A DNA stretch of 64,000 nucleotides from Nocardiopsis sp. NRRL B-16309 (GCF_001279585.1 NZ_LGEC01000058.1:1-64000), one strand, 5' to 3'; positions 45,506-54,429 are shown, numbered from the stretch's first letter. Translations and numbers: made by a program. The notes: generated by a model from the sequence alone, not told the origin.

Positions 45506-46378
45506 CTACTCGTCGGGCTCGTTGAGCTGGTCGAACGTGTCGGGGACACCGAGCCCGCCCGCCTGGCCGATCGGCCAGATGATCACGAAGGCGCGTCCCA
45601 CGACGTGGTCGATCGGGATCGCTCCGCCGCCGGGGTTGTTCTGGTTCAGCCGCGAGTCGTAGGAGATCGCCCGGTGGTCGCCCATCACCCACAGGTGGTC
45701 CTCGGGCACCTCGATCGGGCCGAACTCGGTGTGACTGGCCACGCTGCCCGGATAGAGGTACTCGTCCTCCTCCAGCGGGACCCCGTTCACCAGCACCCGG
45801 TTCTCCTCGTCGCAGCACTCCACGACGTCGCCCGGCAGGCCGACCACGCGCTTGATGTACTCCTTGCCCGTGGGAGCGGCGCCCAGCTGCTGCTGCACCC
45901 ACGTGAAGCCGCGCGCGACCGGGTTGCTCGGTTCCGGGACCACCACGGTGTTGGGGTCGTCCCATGACCCGTCGCCGTCGAAGACGACCACCTCGCCGCG
46001 GTCGATGTCGCGCACCTGGTAGACCAGCTTGTTCACGAGCACGCGGTCCCCGATGAGGAGCGTGTTCTCCATCGAGGAAGAAGGGATGTAGAACGCCTGC
46101 ATCACCCAGGTCCTGATCACGAACGCCAACACCAGGGCGACCACGATCAGGATCGGGAGTTCCTTCCAGAACGACCCCTTCTTGGCACTGTTCTGGGACT
46201 TGGTCATCTCGGCGTCCGCCCTCTCCTCAGGCTCACGGCCATCGGCATCGGAGACACCACTGGCTCCCGAGTGCGGTGGCACTCGGGAGCCAGTGGTGGA
46301 GCTGTGCTCCTCCGGGCCGCGGCCGGAGTCCTCCTCGGACTCCCCGTCGGCGCCGGGGCCCCTGTCGTCTTCACTCAT
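45506..46378 (-). CDS. lepB: Type I signal peptidase
   Basis: 290 aa as given. Membrane serine/lysine protease that removes signal peptides. One transmembrane segment (about 72-95), catalytic Ser in IPSSSMENTL (near 101), Lys in YIKRVVGLPGD (near 178) and the late family box GDHRAISYDSR. The first 57 residues are acidic and contain, at DNA level, a perfect 20-bp inverted repeat. Neither the ATG at 46378 nor the internal one at 46207 (MTKSQNSAKK…) has a strong Shine-Dalgarno; with the second, the protein has 233 aa and the hairpin becomes leader. Confidence 0.9.
   Translation of the reverse strand: MSEDDRGPGADGESEEDSGRGPEEHSSTTGSRVPPHSGASGVSDADGREPEERADAEMTKSQNSAKKGSFWKELPILIVVALVLAFVIRTWVMQAFYIPSSSMENTLLIGDRVLVNKLVYQVRDIDRGEVVVFDGDGSWDDPNTVVVPEPSNPVARGFTWVQQQLGAAPTGKEYIKRVVGLPGDVVECCDEENRVLVNGVPLEEDEYLYPGSVASHTEFGPIEVPEDHLWVMGDHRAISYDSRLNQNNPGGGAIPIDHVVGRAFVIIWPIGQAGGLGVPDTFDQLNEPDE
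46255..46298 (-). repeat. Perfect 20-bp inverted repeat in lepB 5' region
   Basis: Arms 46255-46274 and 46279-46298 are exact complements around a four-base loop (GGTG on plus). On the minus strand, it would form a very stable RNA hairpin either inside the lepB coding region or, if the start is 46207, in the leader between rplS and lepB, where it would look like an attenuator. Confidence 0.9.
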
Positions 46379-46442
46379 CGTCGGAAGCCTATCCTGCCTC
46401 CCCGGCGGGAGCGGCGAGGATTCCGATCGAAGGCGCGAAAGA

Positions 46443-46817
46443 CTACTTGGAGACGGGCTCGCGGCGCTCGCGGATACGAGCGGCCTTCCCGCGCAGGTCG
46501 CGCAGGTAGTACAGCTTGGCGCGGCGCACGCGGCCGCGGGCGACGACCTCGTACTTCTCGACGGCCGGGGTGTGGATCGGGAAGGTCCGCTCCACGCCCA
46601 CGCCGTAGCTCACCTTGCGGATGGTGAATGTCTCGCGGCTGCCCGCGCCCTGACGGCGGATCACGACGCCCTTGAAGACCTGGACACGAGTACGGTTGCC
46701 CTCGGTCACGCGCACGTGAACGTTGAGTGTGTCACCCGGACGGAACTCCGGGACGTCGGTGCGAAGCTGAGCCTTCTCCAGCTCCTGAATGGCGGTGTGC
46801 ATCTCGCGAATCCTCAT
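46443..46817 (-). CDS. rplS: 50S ribosomal protein L19
   Basis: 124 aa. MHTAIQELEKAQLRTDVPEFRPGDTLNVHVRV to KLYYLRDLRGKAARIRERRE is the complete family sequence. ATG at 46817 has GGAG eight bases upstream; the ATG at 46802 would remove five residues. Lies 155 bases after trmD with no clear terminator between. Confidence 0.96.
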   Translation of the reverse strand: MRIREMHTAIQELEKAQLRTDVPEFRPGDTLNVHVRVTEGNRTRVQVFKGVVIRRQGAGSRETFTIRKVSYGVGVERTFPIHTPAVEKYEVVARGRVRRAKLYYLRDLRGKAARIRERREPVSK

Positions 46818-46972
46818 CGGTAGCGCTCCGCGGCCTGATCCCCTGCGTGCAGGGGGGCGCGGGCGAGGGCCCTGGAATGGGTCTGAACTTTCGAACCGCC
46901 CGGTGACCGTCACAGAGGCCGACGTTCTGCCGCCGGCATGCGGATGCCGCCGGTCACCAAGGGGGAACTCAC

Positions 46973-47752
46973 CTAGTTTGCCACATGTTCGCCGGCGTCC
47001 CGAACGGGCTCTTCGGCCAGCACCTCGCGGTCGCGCCGGTCCCACGCCTCGTCCGGGGTCGCCGCGACCAGGTCGGGCCGGTTGCGCGCGGTCTTGCGCA
47101 GCGCCTGGTCGCGCCGCCAGCGGTCGACCGCGCCGTGGTTGCCGGACAGCAGGACCGGCGGGACCTCCTGGCCGCGCCAGGTCGCCGGCTTGGTGAACAC
47201 CGGCCCCTCGACGAGGTGTTCCATGCCGCCGGAGGCGAACGAGTCCTGGACCGCGGACTCCCTGTTGCCCAGCACACCGGGCAGCAGGCGGGTGATCGCC
47301 TCCACCATCACCAGGGTGGCCGACTCGCCCCCGTTGAGCACGTAGTCGCCGATGCTGACCTCCTCGACCGGCATGCGCCGGGCGGCGTCCACCGCGACCC
47401 GCGAGTCGATGCCCTCATAGCGCCCGCACCCGAAGACCAGCCGGGGCTCGGCGGCCAGGCGCTCGGCGTCGGCCTGCCGGAACGGGCGGCCGCTCGGGGT
47501 GGGCAGGATCAGCCGCGCGGGTTCGCCGCCCACGACCTCGTCGAGGGCCTCCCCCCACGGTTCGGGCTTCATGACCATGCCCGGCCCCCCGCCGTAGGGG
47601 GTGTCGTCCACGGTGTTGTGCCGGTCGTGCGTCCACGAGCGCAGGTCGTGGACGTGCACGTCGAGCAGGCCGGCCGCGCGCGCCTTGCCGATCAGGGACA
47701 GGTCCAGCGGCGCGAAGTAGTCGGGGAAGATGCTGATGATGTCGATGCGCAC
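46973..47752 (-). CDS. trmD: tRNA (guanine37-N1)-methyltransferase
   Basis: 259 aa. Methylates G37 of tRNAs with SAM, preventing frameshifting. Trefoil-knot SPOUT motifs: MRIDIISIFPDYF, DDTPYGGGPGMVMKPEP, CGRYEGIDSRV and EVSIGDYVLNGGE are all present. GTG at 47752, 11 bases after the rimM stop. Classical rimM-trmD-rplS order. Confidence 0.96.
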   Translation of the reverse strand: MRIDIISIFPDYFAPLDLSLIGKARAAGLLDVHVHDLRSWTHDRHNTVDDTPYGGGPGMVMKPEPWGEALDEVVGGEPARLILPTPSGRPFRQADAERLAAEPRLVFGCGRYEGIDSRVAVDAARRMPVEEVSIGDYVLNGGESATLVMVEAITRLLPGVLGNRESAVQDSFASGGMEHLVEGPVFTKPATWRGQEVPPVLLSGNHGAVDRWRRDQALRKTARNRPDLVAATPDEAWDRRDREVLAEEPVRDAGEHVAN

Positions 47753-47763
47753 GGCGTACCCGT

Positions 47764-48282
47764 TCAGTCGGCTGTGTGCAGGTCGAGCAGGCCGGGCGGG
47801 GGGTCGATGACGACGACGCCCTGCTCGGTGTCGACCTCGGGGACCAGTGCGGCCACGAACGGCACCAGCACCTCGTCGCCCTCGGGGGTGGTCACGACCA
47901 GCAGGTCCTGCGCGTGGTGCAGGACGTCGTCGACGGTGCCGACGGCGGCACCGGAGGTCGTCCGCACCGCGAGACCGATCAGTTCGTGGTCGTGGAACTC
48001 GTCCGGGTCGTCCAGGGGCGCGATGTCGGCGGAGTCCACCAGGAGCGCGGTACCCCGCAGCGCCTCGGCCGCGTCGCGGTCGCCGATGCCCTCGAAGCGC
48101 ACGAGCAGGCGGCCGCTGTGGCGCCGCGTGGCGGTGATCCGCAGCGGTCCGACGGCGGGCGGATCCGTGTCCAGGGCCGCTCCGACGGCGAACCTGGCCT
48201 CCGGGTCGTCGGTGCGCACGTCGACGGCGACGTCGCCGCGGATACCGTGCGCGCGGCCGATCCGGCCCACCACGAGTCGCAT
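47764..48282 (-). CDS. rimM: 16S rRNA processing protein RimM
   Basis: 172 aa. Assembly factor for the 30S head that binds S19. N-terminal LVVGRIGRAHGIRGDVAV and the PRC-barrel part with HDHELIGLAV…VLHHAQDLLVV…LVPFVAALVPEVD are canonical. ATG at 48282. Separated from the rpsP-KH pair by two hairpins. Confidence 0.95.
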   Translation of the reverse strand: MRLVVGRIGRAHGIRGDVAVDVRTDDPEARFAVGAALDTDPPAVGPLRITATRRHSGRLLVRFEGIGDRDAAEALRGTALLVDSADIAPLDDPDEFHDHELIGLAVRTTSGAAVGTVDDVLHHAQDLLVVTTPEGDEVLVPFVAALVPEVDTEQGVVVIDPPPGLLDLHTAD

Positions 48283-48372
48283 GGGAGTTCCGTCCTTCTG
48301 TGAGATCCGCCCCCGGGCGGCCGGGTGCCGCCGGGGTCACCCGGGCGCGGGACGCGGGTCGTCCCGTCGCCC

Positions 48373-48418
48373 CTGCCTCGGGAGGCAGTGTGCCCGGGGT
48401 CGCGACGACCCCGGGCAC
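48373..48418 (-). terminator. Double hairpin after the KH-protein gene
   Basis: A small CTGCCTC/GAGGCAG hairpin (48373-48388) next to a 13-bp perfect stem, GTGCCCGGGGTCG / CGACCCCGGGCAC with loop CGA (48390-48418). The set starts about 45 bases after the KH-protein stop and splits rpsP-KH from rimM-trmD, which are usually one operon. Confidence 0.8.
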
Positions 48419-48463
48419 GGCTGTGGGGCGCCGACCTTCGCGGTCGACGCCCCGAGAGGCGCG

Positions 48464-48706
48464 TCAGCGCACTTCGTGCAGGTCCAGCAGGTCCACCCGG
48501 ACGTACCGGCCGCCCGCGAGCGAGCCGATGACCGTCCTGAGCGCCTTGGCGGTCCGGCCGTTGCGGCCGATCACCTTGCCCAGGTCGTCGGCGTGGACGC
48601 GGACCTCCAGGACCTTGCCCTTGCGGAGCCGCTTGGCTCTCACCTGGACGTCCTCGGAGTTCGCGACGATCCCCTTCACGAGGTGCTCAAGCGCCTCTTC
48701 CAGCAC
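48464..48706 (-). CDS. KH-domain RNA-binding protein (KhpA/UPF0109)
   Basis: 80 aa. LEHLVKGIVANSEDVQV…RVHADDLGKVIGRNGRTAKALRTVI carries the GxxG loop (GRNG) of a KH domain. Conserved companion of S16; in other bacteria KhpA binds small RNAs. GTG at 48706, one base after the rpsP stop. Confidence 0.93.
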   Translation of the reverse strand: MLEEALEHLVKGIVANSEDVQVRAKRLRKGKVLEVRVHADDLGKVIGRNGRTAKALRTVIGSLAGGRYVRVDLLDLHEVR

Positions 48707-48707
48707 G

Positions 48708-49166
48708 TCAGGCCTCGCCCTCGGACTTCTCGGCCTCGGCGGGCGCGGCCGGCTTCTCGGCCGGCTTGTCCGCCTTCTTCTCGGTCTTCTTGGCCTTGGT
48801 GGCCTTCTCGGCGCCCGGGAGCACGAGCTCCTTCAGGGCGGCCTGGAAGGCGGCCTCCTTGGCCTCGGGGTCCTTCGCCTCGGCGACCTGGAGCGGAGCC
48901 GGAGCGGCGAGGCCCTTGAACTTCTGCCAGTCGCCGGTCTTGCGCAGGAGGACCTTGACCGCGTCGGAGGGCTGAGCGCCCACGGACAGCCAGTACTGGG
49001 CCCGCTCGGAGTCGACCTCGATCAGGCTCGGGTGCTCCTTGGGGTGGTACTTGCCGATCTCCTCGATCGCCTTGCCGTCCCGCTTGCTGCGGGCGTCGGC
49101 GACGATGATGCGGTACTGGGGCGTACGGATCTTGCCCATACGCTTGAGCTTCAGTTTGACAGCCAC
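48708..49166 (-). CDS. rpsP: 30S ribosomal protein S16
   Basis: 152 aa. Conserved first ~80 residues (MAVKLKLKRMGKIRTPQYRIIVADARSKRDGKAIEEIG…GAQPSDAVKVLLRKTGDW). The C-terminal ~70 residues form a Lys/Glu/Ala/Pro tail, typical for actinobacteria. GTG at 49166 with GGGAGAAG upstream. First gene of the rpsP-KH pair. Confidence 0.96.
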   Translation of the reverse strand: MAVKLKLKRMGKIRTPQYRIIVADARSKRDGKAIEEIGKYHPKEHPSLIEVDSERAQYWLSVGAQPSDAVKVLLRKTGDWQKFKGLAAPAPLQVAEAKDPEAKEAAFQAALKELVLPGAEKATKAKKTEKKADKPAEKPAAPAEAEKSEGEA

Positions 49167-49363
49167 TGGAGTGGTCTTCTCCCGATGAACGGTGTGCGGC
49201 GTCCGACGGTTCGACGCGTGGGGTTGCGAAGCCCGTCAGGACTGACGTGGGCGGCTGGCTAGTTAGAGGGCTGGCCCGCCACCGTTAGTCGACTACTCAT
49301 TGTGCCAGACACCGACGAGTTCCTCGGCCAGGATGACCGGCGTGTGCGGTCACAGTGGAAACA

Positions 49364-49399
49364 CGTCCGGCCCGCCCCCGGGTGGGGACGGGCCGGACG
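49364..49399 (-). terminator. Terminator downstream of ffh
   Basis: CGTCCGGCCCG / CGGGCCGGACG with an inner CCCC/GGGG extension, about 50 bases after the ffh stop. No U-tract. Confidence 0.78.
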
Positions 49400-49447
49400 G
49401 ACGCCGGTGCGCGGGCCTTGGCGGTGCGCCGCTCGCGCGCGGCGCGC

Positions 49448-51040
49448 CTACTTCTTGGGGAACTTGAAGTCCGACAGGTCCGGCATGCTGGAGCCGCCGA
49501 GGCCGGGCGGGAGCTGCGACTGCCCGGCGCCGCCCAGGCCCGGGGGCAGCTGCGGAGCCTGCTGGCCGCCCTCCTCCTGCCTGCGCTGGCGCTGCGCGGC
49601 GCGCTCGGCCTCCTGCTGGCGGGCCTTCATCGGGTTGCCGCTGCGCTGCTTGCCCTTCTTCGCCTTCTTGGCCTGGGCCTTGGCCTTCTTCTTGTTGCCG
49701 CCGCCCATGCCCGGCATCCCCGGCATGCCGGGCATCCCGCCGTTCTTCATCTTGCGCATCATCTTCTGCGCCTCGAAGAAGCGGGTGACCAGGCCGTTGA
49801 CGTCGCTGACCTGCGTGCCCGAACCGTTGGCGATGCGCAGGCGGCGCGAGCCGTTGATCATCTTGGGGTTGGTGCGCTCGCCCGGGGTCATCGACCGGAT
49901 GATGGCCTGGATGCGGTCCAGGTCCTTGTCGTCGATGTTGTCGATCTGCTCGCGCATCTGGCCCATGCCGGGCATCATGCCGAGCAGGTTGCCGATCGGG
50001 CCGAGCTTGCGGACCATCGACATCTGTTCGAGGAAGTCGTCCAGCGTGAAGTCGTCGTCCGAGGCCATGGTCGAGGCCATCTTCTCGACCTCGGCCTCGT
50101 CGAACGTGCGCTGGGCCTGTTCGATGAGCGTGAGGACGTCACCCATGTCCAGGATGCGCGAGGCCATCCGGTCCGGGTGGAAGAGGTCGAAGTCCTCGAG
50201 CTTCTCGCCCGTGGAGGCGAACATGATCGGTCGCCCGGTGATGTGCCGGATGGACAGCGCGGCACCGCCGCGGGCGTCGCCGTCGAGCTTGGTGAGCGCG
50301 ACCGCGTCGTAGCCGACCCCGTCGAGGAAGGCCTGGGCGGTGTTGACCGCGTCCTGACCGATCATGGCGTCGACGACGAAGAGGATCTCGTCGGGCGAGA
50401 CGGCGTCGCGGATGTCCGACGCCTGCTGCATCATCTCGGTGTCCACGCCGAGACGGCCGGCGGTGTCGATGATGACGACGTTGTGGTTGTTGCGCCGCGC
50501 GTGCTCCACCGACTCGCGCGCGACCGCGACCGGGTCGCCCACGCCGTTGCCGGGCTCAGGCGCGAACACCGGGGTGCCGGCGCGCTCGCCGACCACCTGG
50601 AGCTGCGTGACGGCGTTGGGGCGCTGCAGGTCCGCGGCCACGAGCAGGGGCGTGTTGCGCTGGTCGCCGAGCCACTTGGCGAGCTTGCCCGCCAGGGTGG
50701 TCTTACCGGCGCCCTGCAGGCCCGCGAGCATGATCACGGTGGGCGGGTTCTTGGCGTACCGGATCTGGCGGGTCTCGCCACCGAGGATCTCGACCAGTTC
50801 CTCGTTGACGATCTTGATGACCTGCTGTGCCGGGTTCAGGGCCTTGGAGACCTCTTCGCCGCGGGCGCGCTCCTTGACCCGCGAGATGAACTCGCGGACC
50901 ACCGGCAGCGCGACGTCCGCCTCCAGCAGCGCGAGGCGAATCTCGCGAGCGGTCGCGTTGATGTCCTCCTCGGACAGCCGCCCCTTACCGCGCAGCGAGG
51001 AGAAGACCGATGTCAGCCGGTCGGAAAGCGTCTCGAACAC
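49448..51040 (-). CDS. ffh: Signal recognition particle protein
   Basis: 530 aa. GTPase that with 4.5S RNA targets nascent membrane proteins to FtsY (encoded 4 kb away). N domain, G domain with GLQGAGKTTLAGKLAKWL, DTAGRLG and TKLDGDARGGAALS, and a Met-rich M domain (LEQMSMVRKLG, GMMPGMGQMR). The C-terminus has GMPGMPGMPGMGGG and a Lys/Gln-rich tail. GTG at 51040. Confidence 0.97.
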   Translation of the reverse strand: MFETLSDRLTSVFSSLRGKGRLSEEDINATAREIRLALLEADVALPVVREFISRVKERARGEEVSKALNPAQQVIKIVNEELVEILGGETRQIRYAKNPPTVIMLAGLQGAGKTTLAGKLAKWLGDQRNTPLLVAADLQRPNAVTQLQVVGERAGTPVFAPEPGNGVGDPVAVARESVEHARRNNHNVVIIDTAGRLGVDTEMMQQASDIRDAVSPDEILFVVDAMIGQDAVNTAQAFLDGVGYDAVALTKLDGDARGGAALSIRHITGRPIMFASTGEKLEDFDLFHPDRMASRILDMGDVLTLIEQAQRTFDEAEVEKMASTMASDDDFTLDDFLEQMSMVRKLGPIGNLLGMMPGMGQMREQIDNIDDKDLDRIQAIIRSMTPGERTNPKMINGSRRLRIANGSGTQVSDVNGLVTRFFEAQKMMRKMKNGGMPGMPGMPGMGGGNKKKAKAQAKKAKKGKQRSGNPMKARQQEAERAAQRQRRQEEGGQQAPQLPPGLGGAGQSQLPPGLGGSSMPDLSDFKFPKK

Positions 51041-51185
51041 GAGTGTGGCCAGTCCTTCGTCTCGGAATTGGTTTCCCAGCCTACCCCCAACGCGTCACCC
51101 GACACCGCTCGCGCGGGGCCCTACGCGCGGTGCGCGGGCCGACACCGCCGACCGGCGCCTCCCGCGCGGGCCCCGACACGGCGGA

Positions 51186-51225
51186 ACCCTCCCGCCGGGC
51201 CGCTGGTGGCGGCCGGCGGGAGGGT
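51186..51225 (-). terminator. Hairpin between the MITE-like element and ffh
   Basis: ACCCTCCCGCCGGGCCGC / GCGGCCGGCGGGAGGGT, 17 bp with one bulged base and a five-base loop. It is probably the original terminator of the lipoprotein gene, now about 210 bases from the stop because the 159-bp element lies between. Confidence 0.7.
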
Positions 51226-51272
51226 CCCCGGCGTCGTGCGGACCGACGTGCCGACAGGTCGCGCTCGGCCCT

Positions 51273-51439
51273 CTAGGTCGTGTTTTTTGCAGTATTCCGG
51301 GCTCGGGGCCCGCCAGGCTGCCTCTCGCTGCGCCTCTGCGCTCGTGCAGCACCACCAGGCTGAACTTCGCACATCGCCTTGCGAGAGATGGCCCGGCGAC
51401 CGCTCACTCACCCGAAGCCTTCAGAAAAACACTCCCTAG
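51273..51439. mobile_element. 159-bp MITE-like element flanked by CTAG
   Basis: Element 51277-51435 has related ends, GTCGTGTTTTTTGCAG on the left and, read inward from the right, GGAGTGTTTTTCTGAAG (shared GTGTTTTT core). It is flanked by CTAG at 51273-51276 and 51436-51439, a four-base duplication of the type made by IS5-family transposases. It has no coding capacity, is less GC-rich at the ends than the surroundings, and abuts the lipoprotein gene so that the right-hand CTAG provides its stop codon. A non-autonomous IS5-type MITE is the best reading; other copies in the genome would settle it. Confidence 0.6.
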
Positions 51440-52647
51440 TCGCCCTCGGTCTCCTCCGGGGACTCGGATCCCTCCGTGCCCTCGGTCTCCTCCGAGCCGC
51501 CCGACTCGGTCGCGGCGCGCTGCTCGTCCAGGGCCGTCAGCATCGCCTCCTGCTGGTCACCGGTCAGCCCGCGCGTCGTCAGCTGGGCGGAGCCGTCGAT
51601 CGCGTACGTCTCGTCGCCGACCCTGTCGTAGTTGGCGCTGCAGGACATCTCCAGCGTGCCGCCGGCCTCCAGTTCGCCGGTGTCGCTGCACTCCAGATCG
51701 CCGATCTCGTCGTTGCTGAAGGTGACGTCCATCCGGACGGTCACCGTGCCGCTGCCGGCACCGCCCGCGTCGCGCACCGTCCCCGACCAGGTGCAGTCGG
51801 GGCCGGGCTCGCAGTTCATCGCGGGCTGGCCGTCCCAGGCCACCTCGATCCGCGCGTCCCGGGAGCCGCCCAGCTCCTCCTCGGCCAGGCCGGCCAGGGT
51901 GCCGTAGACCTCCTCGGCGGCGGCCGCGTCGGCCTCCGCCAGGTCCAGGCGCACCTGCGGTCCGCTCTCGGCCTCCGGCGGCACCAGTTCCTCGATCGCG
52001 ATGCGCTGGATCTGTCCGGTCTCGGCGTTGATCCAGAGCTGGTTGCGCTCGCCGGCCAGGTCGACCCGGTAGGTGAGGACGTCGTCGAGGTTCTCCTCGT
52101 TCGCCTCCTCCGAGTCGAGTTCGATCCCGCCGAGGATCTCGGCCAGGACCGGGGGCGGGAGCGTGGCGGCCGGGTCGATCCCCGCCTGGGCACCGGTGGC
52201 GCGCACCCAGTTCTCGTCGAAGTCGTCGAAGTCGGGCCCGAACACGCCCTGGTCGAGCCAGAAGTCCTCCGGCGCCCGGATGAACAGCTTGTCGTCCGCG
52301 CTGACCAGGTCGCCCTCGATGCCGTTGGCGCTCACCGTGCCGTGGGTGGCGCCGGAGTCGGTGACCGTCAGGGCCACGTCCCGCACGTCGCCGCCGACGC
52401 TCGCGGCCACCTGCCCGGACGCCGTGAGCGCCGGGTACTCGGCCAGGTCGGCCAGGGCGTCCTCCAGGAGGGGCGCCGCCTCCACCGGTTCGGCGGCCTC
52501 GGGGGAGGGCTCCTCCTCGCCCCCGGCTCCGGGGCGCAGGTCTCCCAGGACCGAGCATCCGGTCACTCCGAGCGCGAGCGCGGCACCCGCCGCGGCGAGC
52601 GCCCAGCGCCCGGACCTGCGACCCCTGATGTGACTAACCGGCGCCAT
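51436..52647 (-). CDS. Secreted lipoprotein, LppX/LprG-like or hypothetical
   Basis: About 403 aa. Signal peptide with lipobox LGVTGC, so lipid-anchored outside. The body resembles actinobacterial lipoproteins of unknown function with LolA/LppX-like repeats: LTASGQVAASVGG, DKLFIRAPEDFW, AGERNQLWINAETGQIQRI. A Cys pair (CEPGPDC) and two further Cys suggest disulfides. The acidic Glu/Thr/Gly tail ends exactly at the CTAG bordering the MITE-like element. ATG at 52647 or 52650 (AGGAGG just upstream). No operon partner. Possible role: carrying a lipid or glycolipid, but this is only a guess. Confidence 0.8.
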   Translation of the reverse strand: MAPVSHIRGRRSGRWALAAAGAALALGVTGCSVLGDLRPGAGGEEEPSPEAAEPVEAAPLLEDALADLAEYPALTASGQVAASVGGDVRDVALTVTDSGATHGTVSANGIEGDLVSADDKLFIRAPEDFWLDQGVFGPDFDDFDENWVRATGAQAGIDPAATLPPPVLAEILGGIELDSEEANEENLDDVLTYRVDLAGERNQLWINAETGQIQRIAIEELVPPEAESGPQVRLDLAEADAAAAEEVYGTLAGLAEEELGGSRDARIEVAWDGQPAMNCEPGPDCTWSGTVRDAGGAGSGTVTVRMDVTFSNDEIGDLECSDTGELEAGGTLEMSCSANYDRVGDETYAIDGSAQLTTRGLTGDQQEAMLTALDEQRAATESGGSEETEGTEGSESPEETEGD

Positions 52648-52650
52648 CAT

Positions 52651-53094
52651 TCCTCCTGACCCCGACCTGTGGGGCACTGTAACGAGTCCGCGTACGTGCA
52701 TGGGATGGGCTGTGGGGACGCTCGTCTCCCGGCCCTGTCGGCGTGGGACGCGGCTGTCCGGCCGGGGGTTCCGATCCACCCGGCCCCGGCAGGGACGCGT
52801 CGCGCCGTCCGGCCGTGGGGCCGCCGCGCGGGCCGTGTCCCGCGGCACCCGGCCGCTCGGCTCCGCAGCCCCACCGCCCCGAAAGCGTATCCAACCCCGG
52901 CACAGACCACGGCCAACAACGCTCCATCAAACCGCACAAACGGGGTGGAGCACGCGCCCGGCGGCTCCGGCGCGTCCCCGGCCCGAGCGCGCTGTGCCCC
53001 GCACACGAACGAGACCGACGGGGATCACTCCCCGCCGGTCTCTGGGTCACCTCACCGCGTCAGCGGCCAAGACCCGCGGCCTCGACGTTGAAGA
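52651..53094. other. 444-bp intergenic region between lipoprotein and amt
   Basis: Holds the lipoprotein promoter (a TACAGT hexamer near 52675 on the minus strand is the only -10 candidate) and the amt terminator at 53011-53042. Open frames here show no codon-usage or family support. Where glnB and glnD would be expected after amt, nothing is found. Confidence 0.5.
53011..53042 (-). terminator. Terminator downstream of amt
   Basis: GAGACCGACGGGGA / TCCCCGCCGGTCTC, 14 bp with one mismatch and loop TCAC, 53 bases after the amt stop. Confidence 0.82.
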
Positions 53095-54429
53095 CTAGGC
53101 CTTGGCCTGCGATGAGGCCGTCTCCTCGCCCGGAGGCGTCGACGAGGAGACCGCTTCTGCCTCGAGCTCGTCCAGCTCGTCGAAGGCGTAGGCCGTTTCG
53201 GCGTGCAGCTCGTGGTCCAGGCCGTTGGTCTCGACCTCTTCCGGGATACGGAAGCCCATGATGAGGTCGATGATCTTGGCGATGATCCAGGTGGCGACGA
53301 AGGAGTAGGCGATCGTGGCGGCCACGGCGATCAGCTGGACGATCAGCAGCGAGACGCCGCCGCCGTCGAGCAGGCCGCTGGAGCCGGAGGTGATCTCGGC
53401 GGCCACGAGGCCGATCATCAGCGAACCGATGATGCCGCCGACCATGTGGATGCCGACGACGTCGAGCGCGTCGTCGAACTTGAACTTGAACTTCCAGCTG
53501 ATGGCGTAGGCGCAGACCGCACCGGAGACCAGGCCGACGGCGATCGCGCCGATCGGGGTGACGTCCGCGGCGGCCGGGGTGATCGCGACCAGGCCGGCGA
53601 TGGCACCGGAGGCGAAGCCGAGCGCGCTGGCCTTGCCGTAGCGCAGCTTCTCCACGATGATCCAGGCGATGATCGCGGCGGCCGTGGCGACCTGGGTGTT
53701 GACCAGGGCCAGCGCGGCGGTGGCGTCGGCGGCGTAGGCGGAGCCGGCATTGAAGCCGAACCAGCCGAACCACAGCAGGGCGGCGCCCAGCAGGACGAAC
53801 GGCAGGTTGTGCGGGCGCATGGACTCCACGCCGAAGCCCTTGCGGCGGCCGAGGACGAAGGTCAGGGCCAGCGCCGCGGCACCGGCGTTGATGTGGACGG
53901 CGGTGCCTCCGGCGAAGTCGACCACGCCGGCGTCGCCGATCCCGATCAGCTCGAACCAGCCGCCGCCCCAGACCCAGTGGGCCACGGGGAAGTAGACGAG
54001 GGTCGCCCAGACGGGGACGAAGACGAGCCAGGCGCCGAACTTGGCGCGGTCGGCGATGGCGCCGGAGATGAGCGCCACCGTGATGATGGCGAACATCATC
54101 TGGAAGCCGGCGTCGACGAGCAGCGGGTAACCGCCGCCGCCCTCGCCGTCGGAGGGCTCGATCTCACCGATGAGGCTGCTCAGACCGACGTAGTCGAAGC
54201 CGCCGATGAAGTGGTTGACGACTCCGGGGCCTTCGGCGTACGTGAGCGAGTGGCCGATGGCGACCCACAGCACGCTGACGATCGCGATGCTCGCGAAGCT
54301 CATGAGCATCATGTTCAGGACGCTCTTCGCCCGGGACATGCCTCCGTAGAAGAAGGCCAGTCCTGGGGTCATGAGCATCACCAGCGCGGCGCTCACCAGC
54401 AGCCACGTGGTGTTGCCAGTGTCAATCAT
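53095..54429 (-). CDS. amt: Ammonium transporter, Amt family
   Basis: 444 aa with about 11 transmembrane segments. Conducts ammonium across the membrane. Family motifs: MTPGLAFFYGGMSRAKSVLNMM, DFAGGTAVHINAGAAAL (with a pore His) and FDDALDVVGIHMVGGIIGSL (second pore His region). A ~45-residue acidic C-terminal tail follows the last helix. ATG at 54429 after GGAGG. Most actinobacterial amtB genes are followed by glnB-glnD; this one is alone between two terminators. Confidence 0.95.
   Translation of the reverse strand: MIDTGNTTWLLVSAALVMLMTPGLAFFYGGMSRAKSVLNMMLMSFASIAIVSVLWVAIGHSLTYAEGPGVVNHFIGGFDYVGLSSLIGEIEPSDGEGGGGYPLLVDAGFQMMFAIITVALISGAIADRAKFGAWLVFVPVWATLVYFPVAHWVWGGGWFELIGIGDAGVVDFAGGTAVHINAGAAALALTFVLGRRKGFGVESMRPHNLPFVLLGAALLWFGWFGFNAGSAYAADATAALALVNTQVATAAAIIAWIIVEKLRYGKASALGFASGAIAGLVAITPAAADVTPIGAIAVGLVSGAVCAYAISWKFKFKFDDALDVVGIHMVGGIIGSLMIGLVAAEITSGSSGLLDGGGVSLLIVQLIAVAATIAYSFVATWIIAKIIDLIMGFRIPEEVETNGLDHELHAETAYAFDELDELEAEAVSSSTPPGEETASSQAKA

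Noticed and set aside
51277..51435. Structured leader RNA or ordinary terminator
   Set aside because: Related ends plus CTAG on both sides fit a transposed element better; a separate hairpin terminator exists at 51186-51225.
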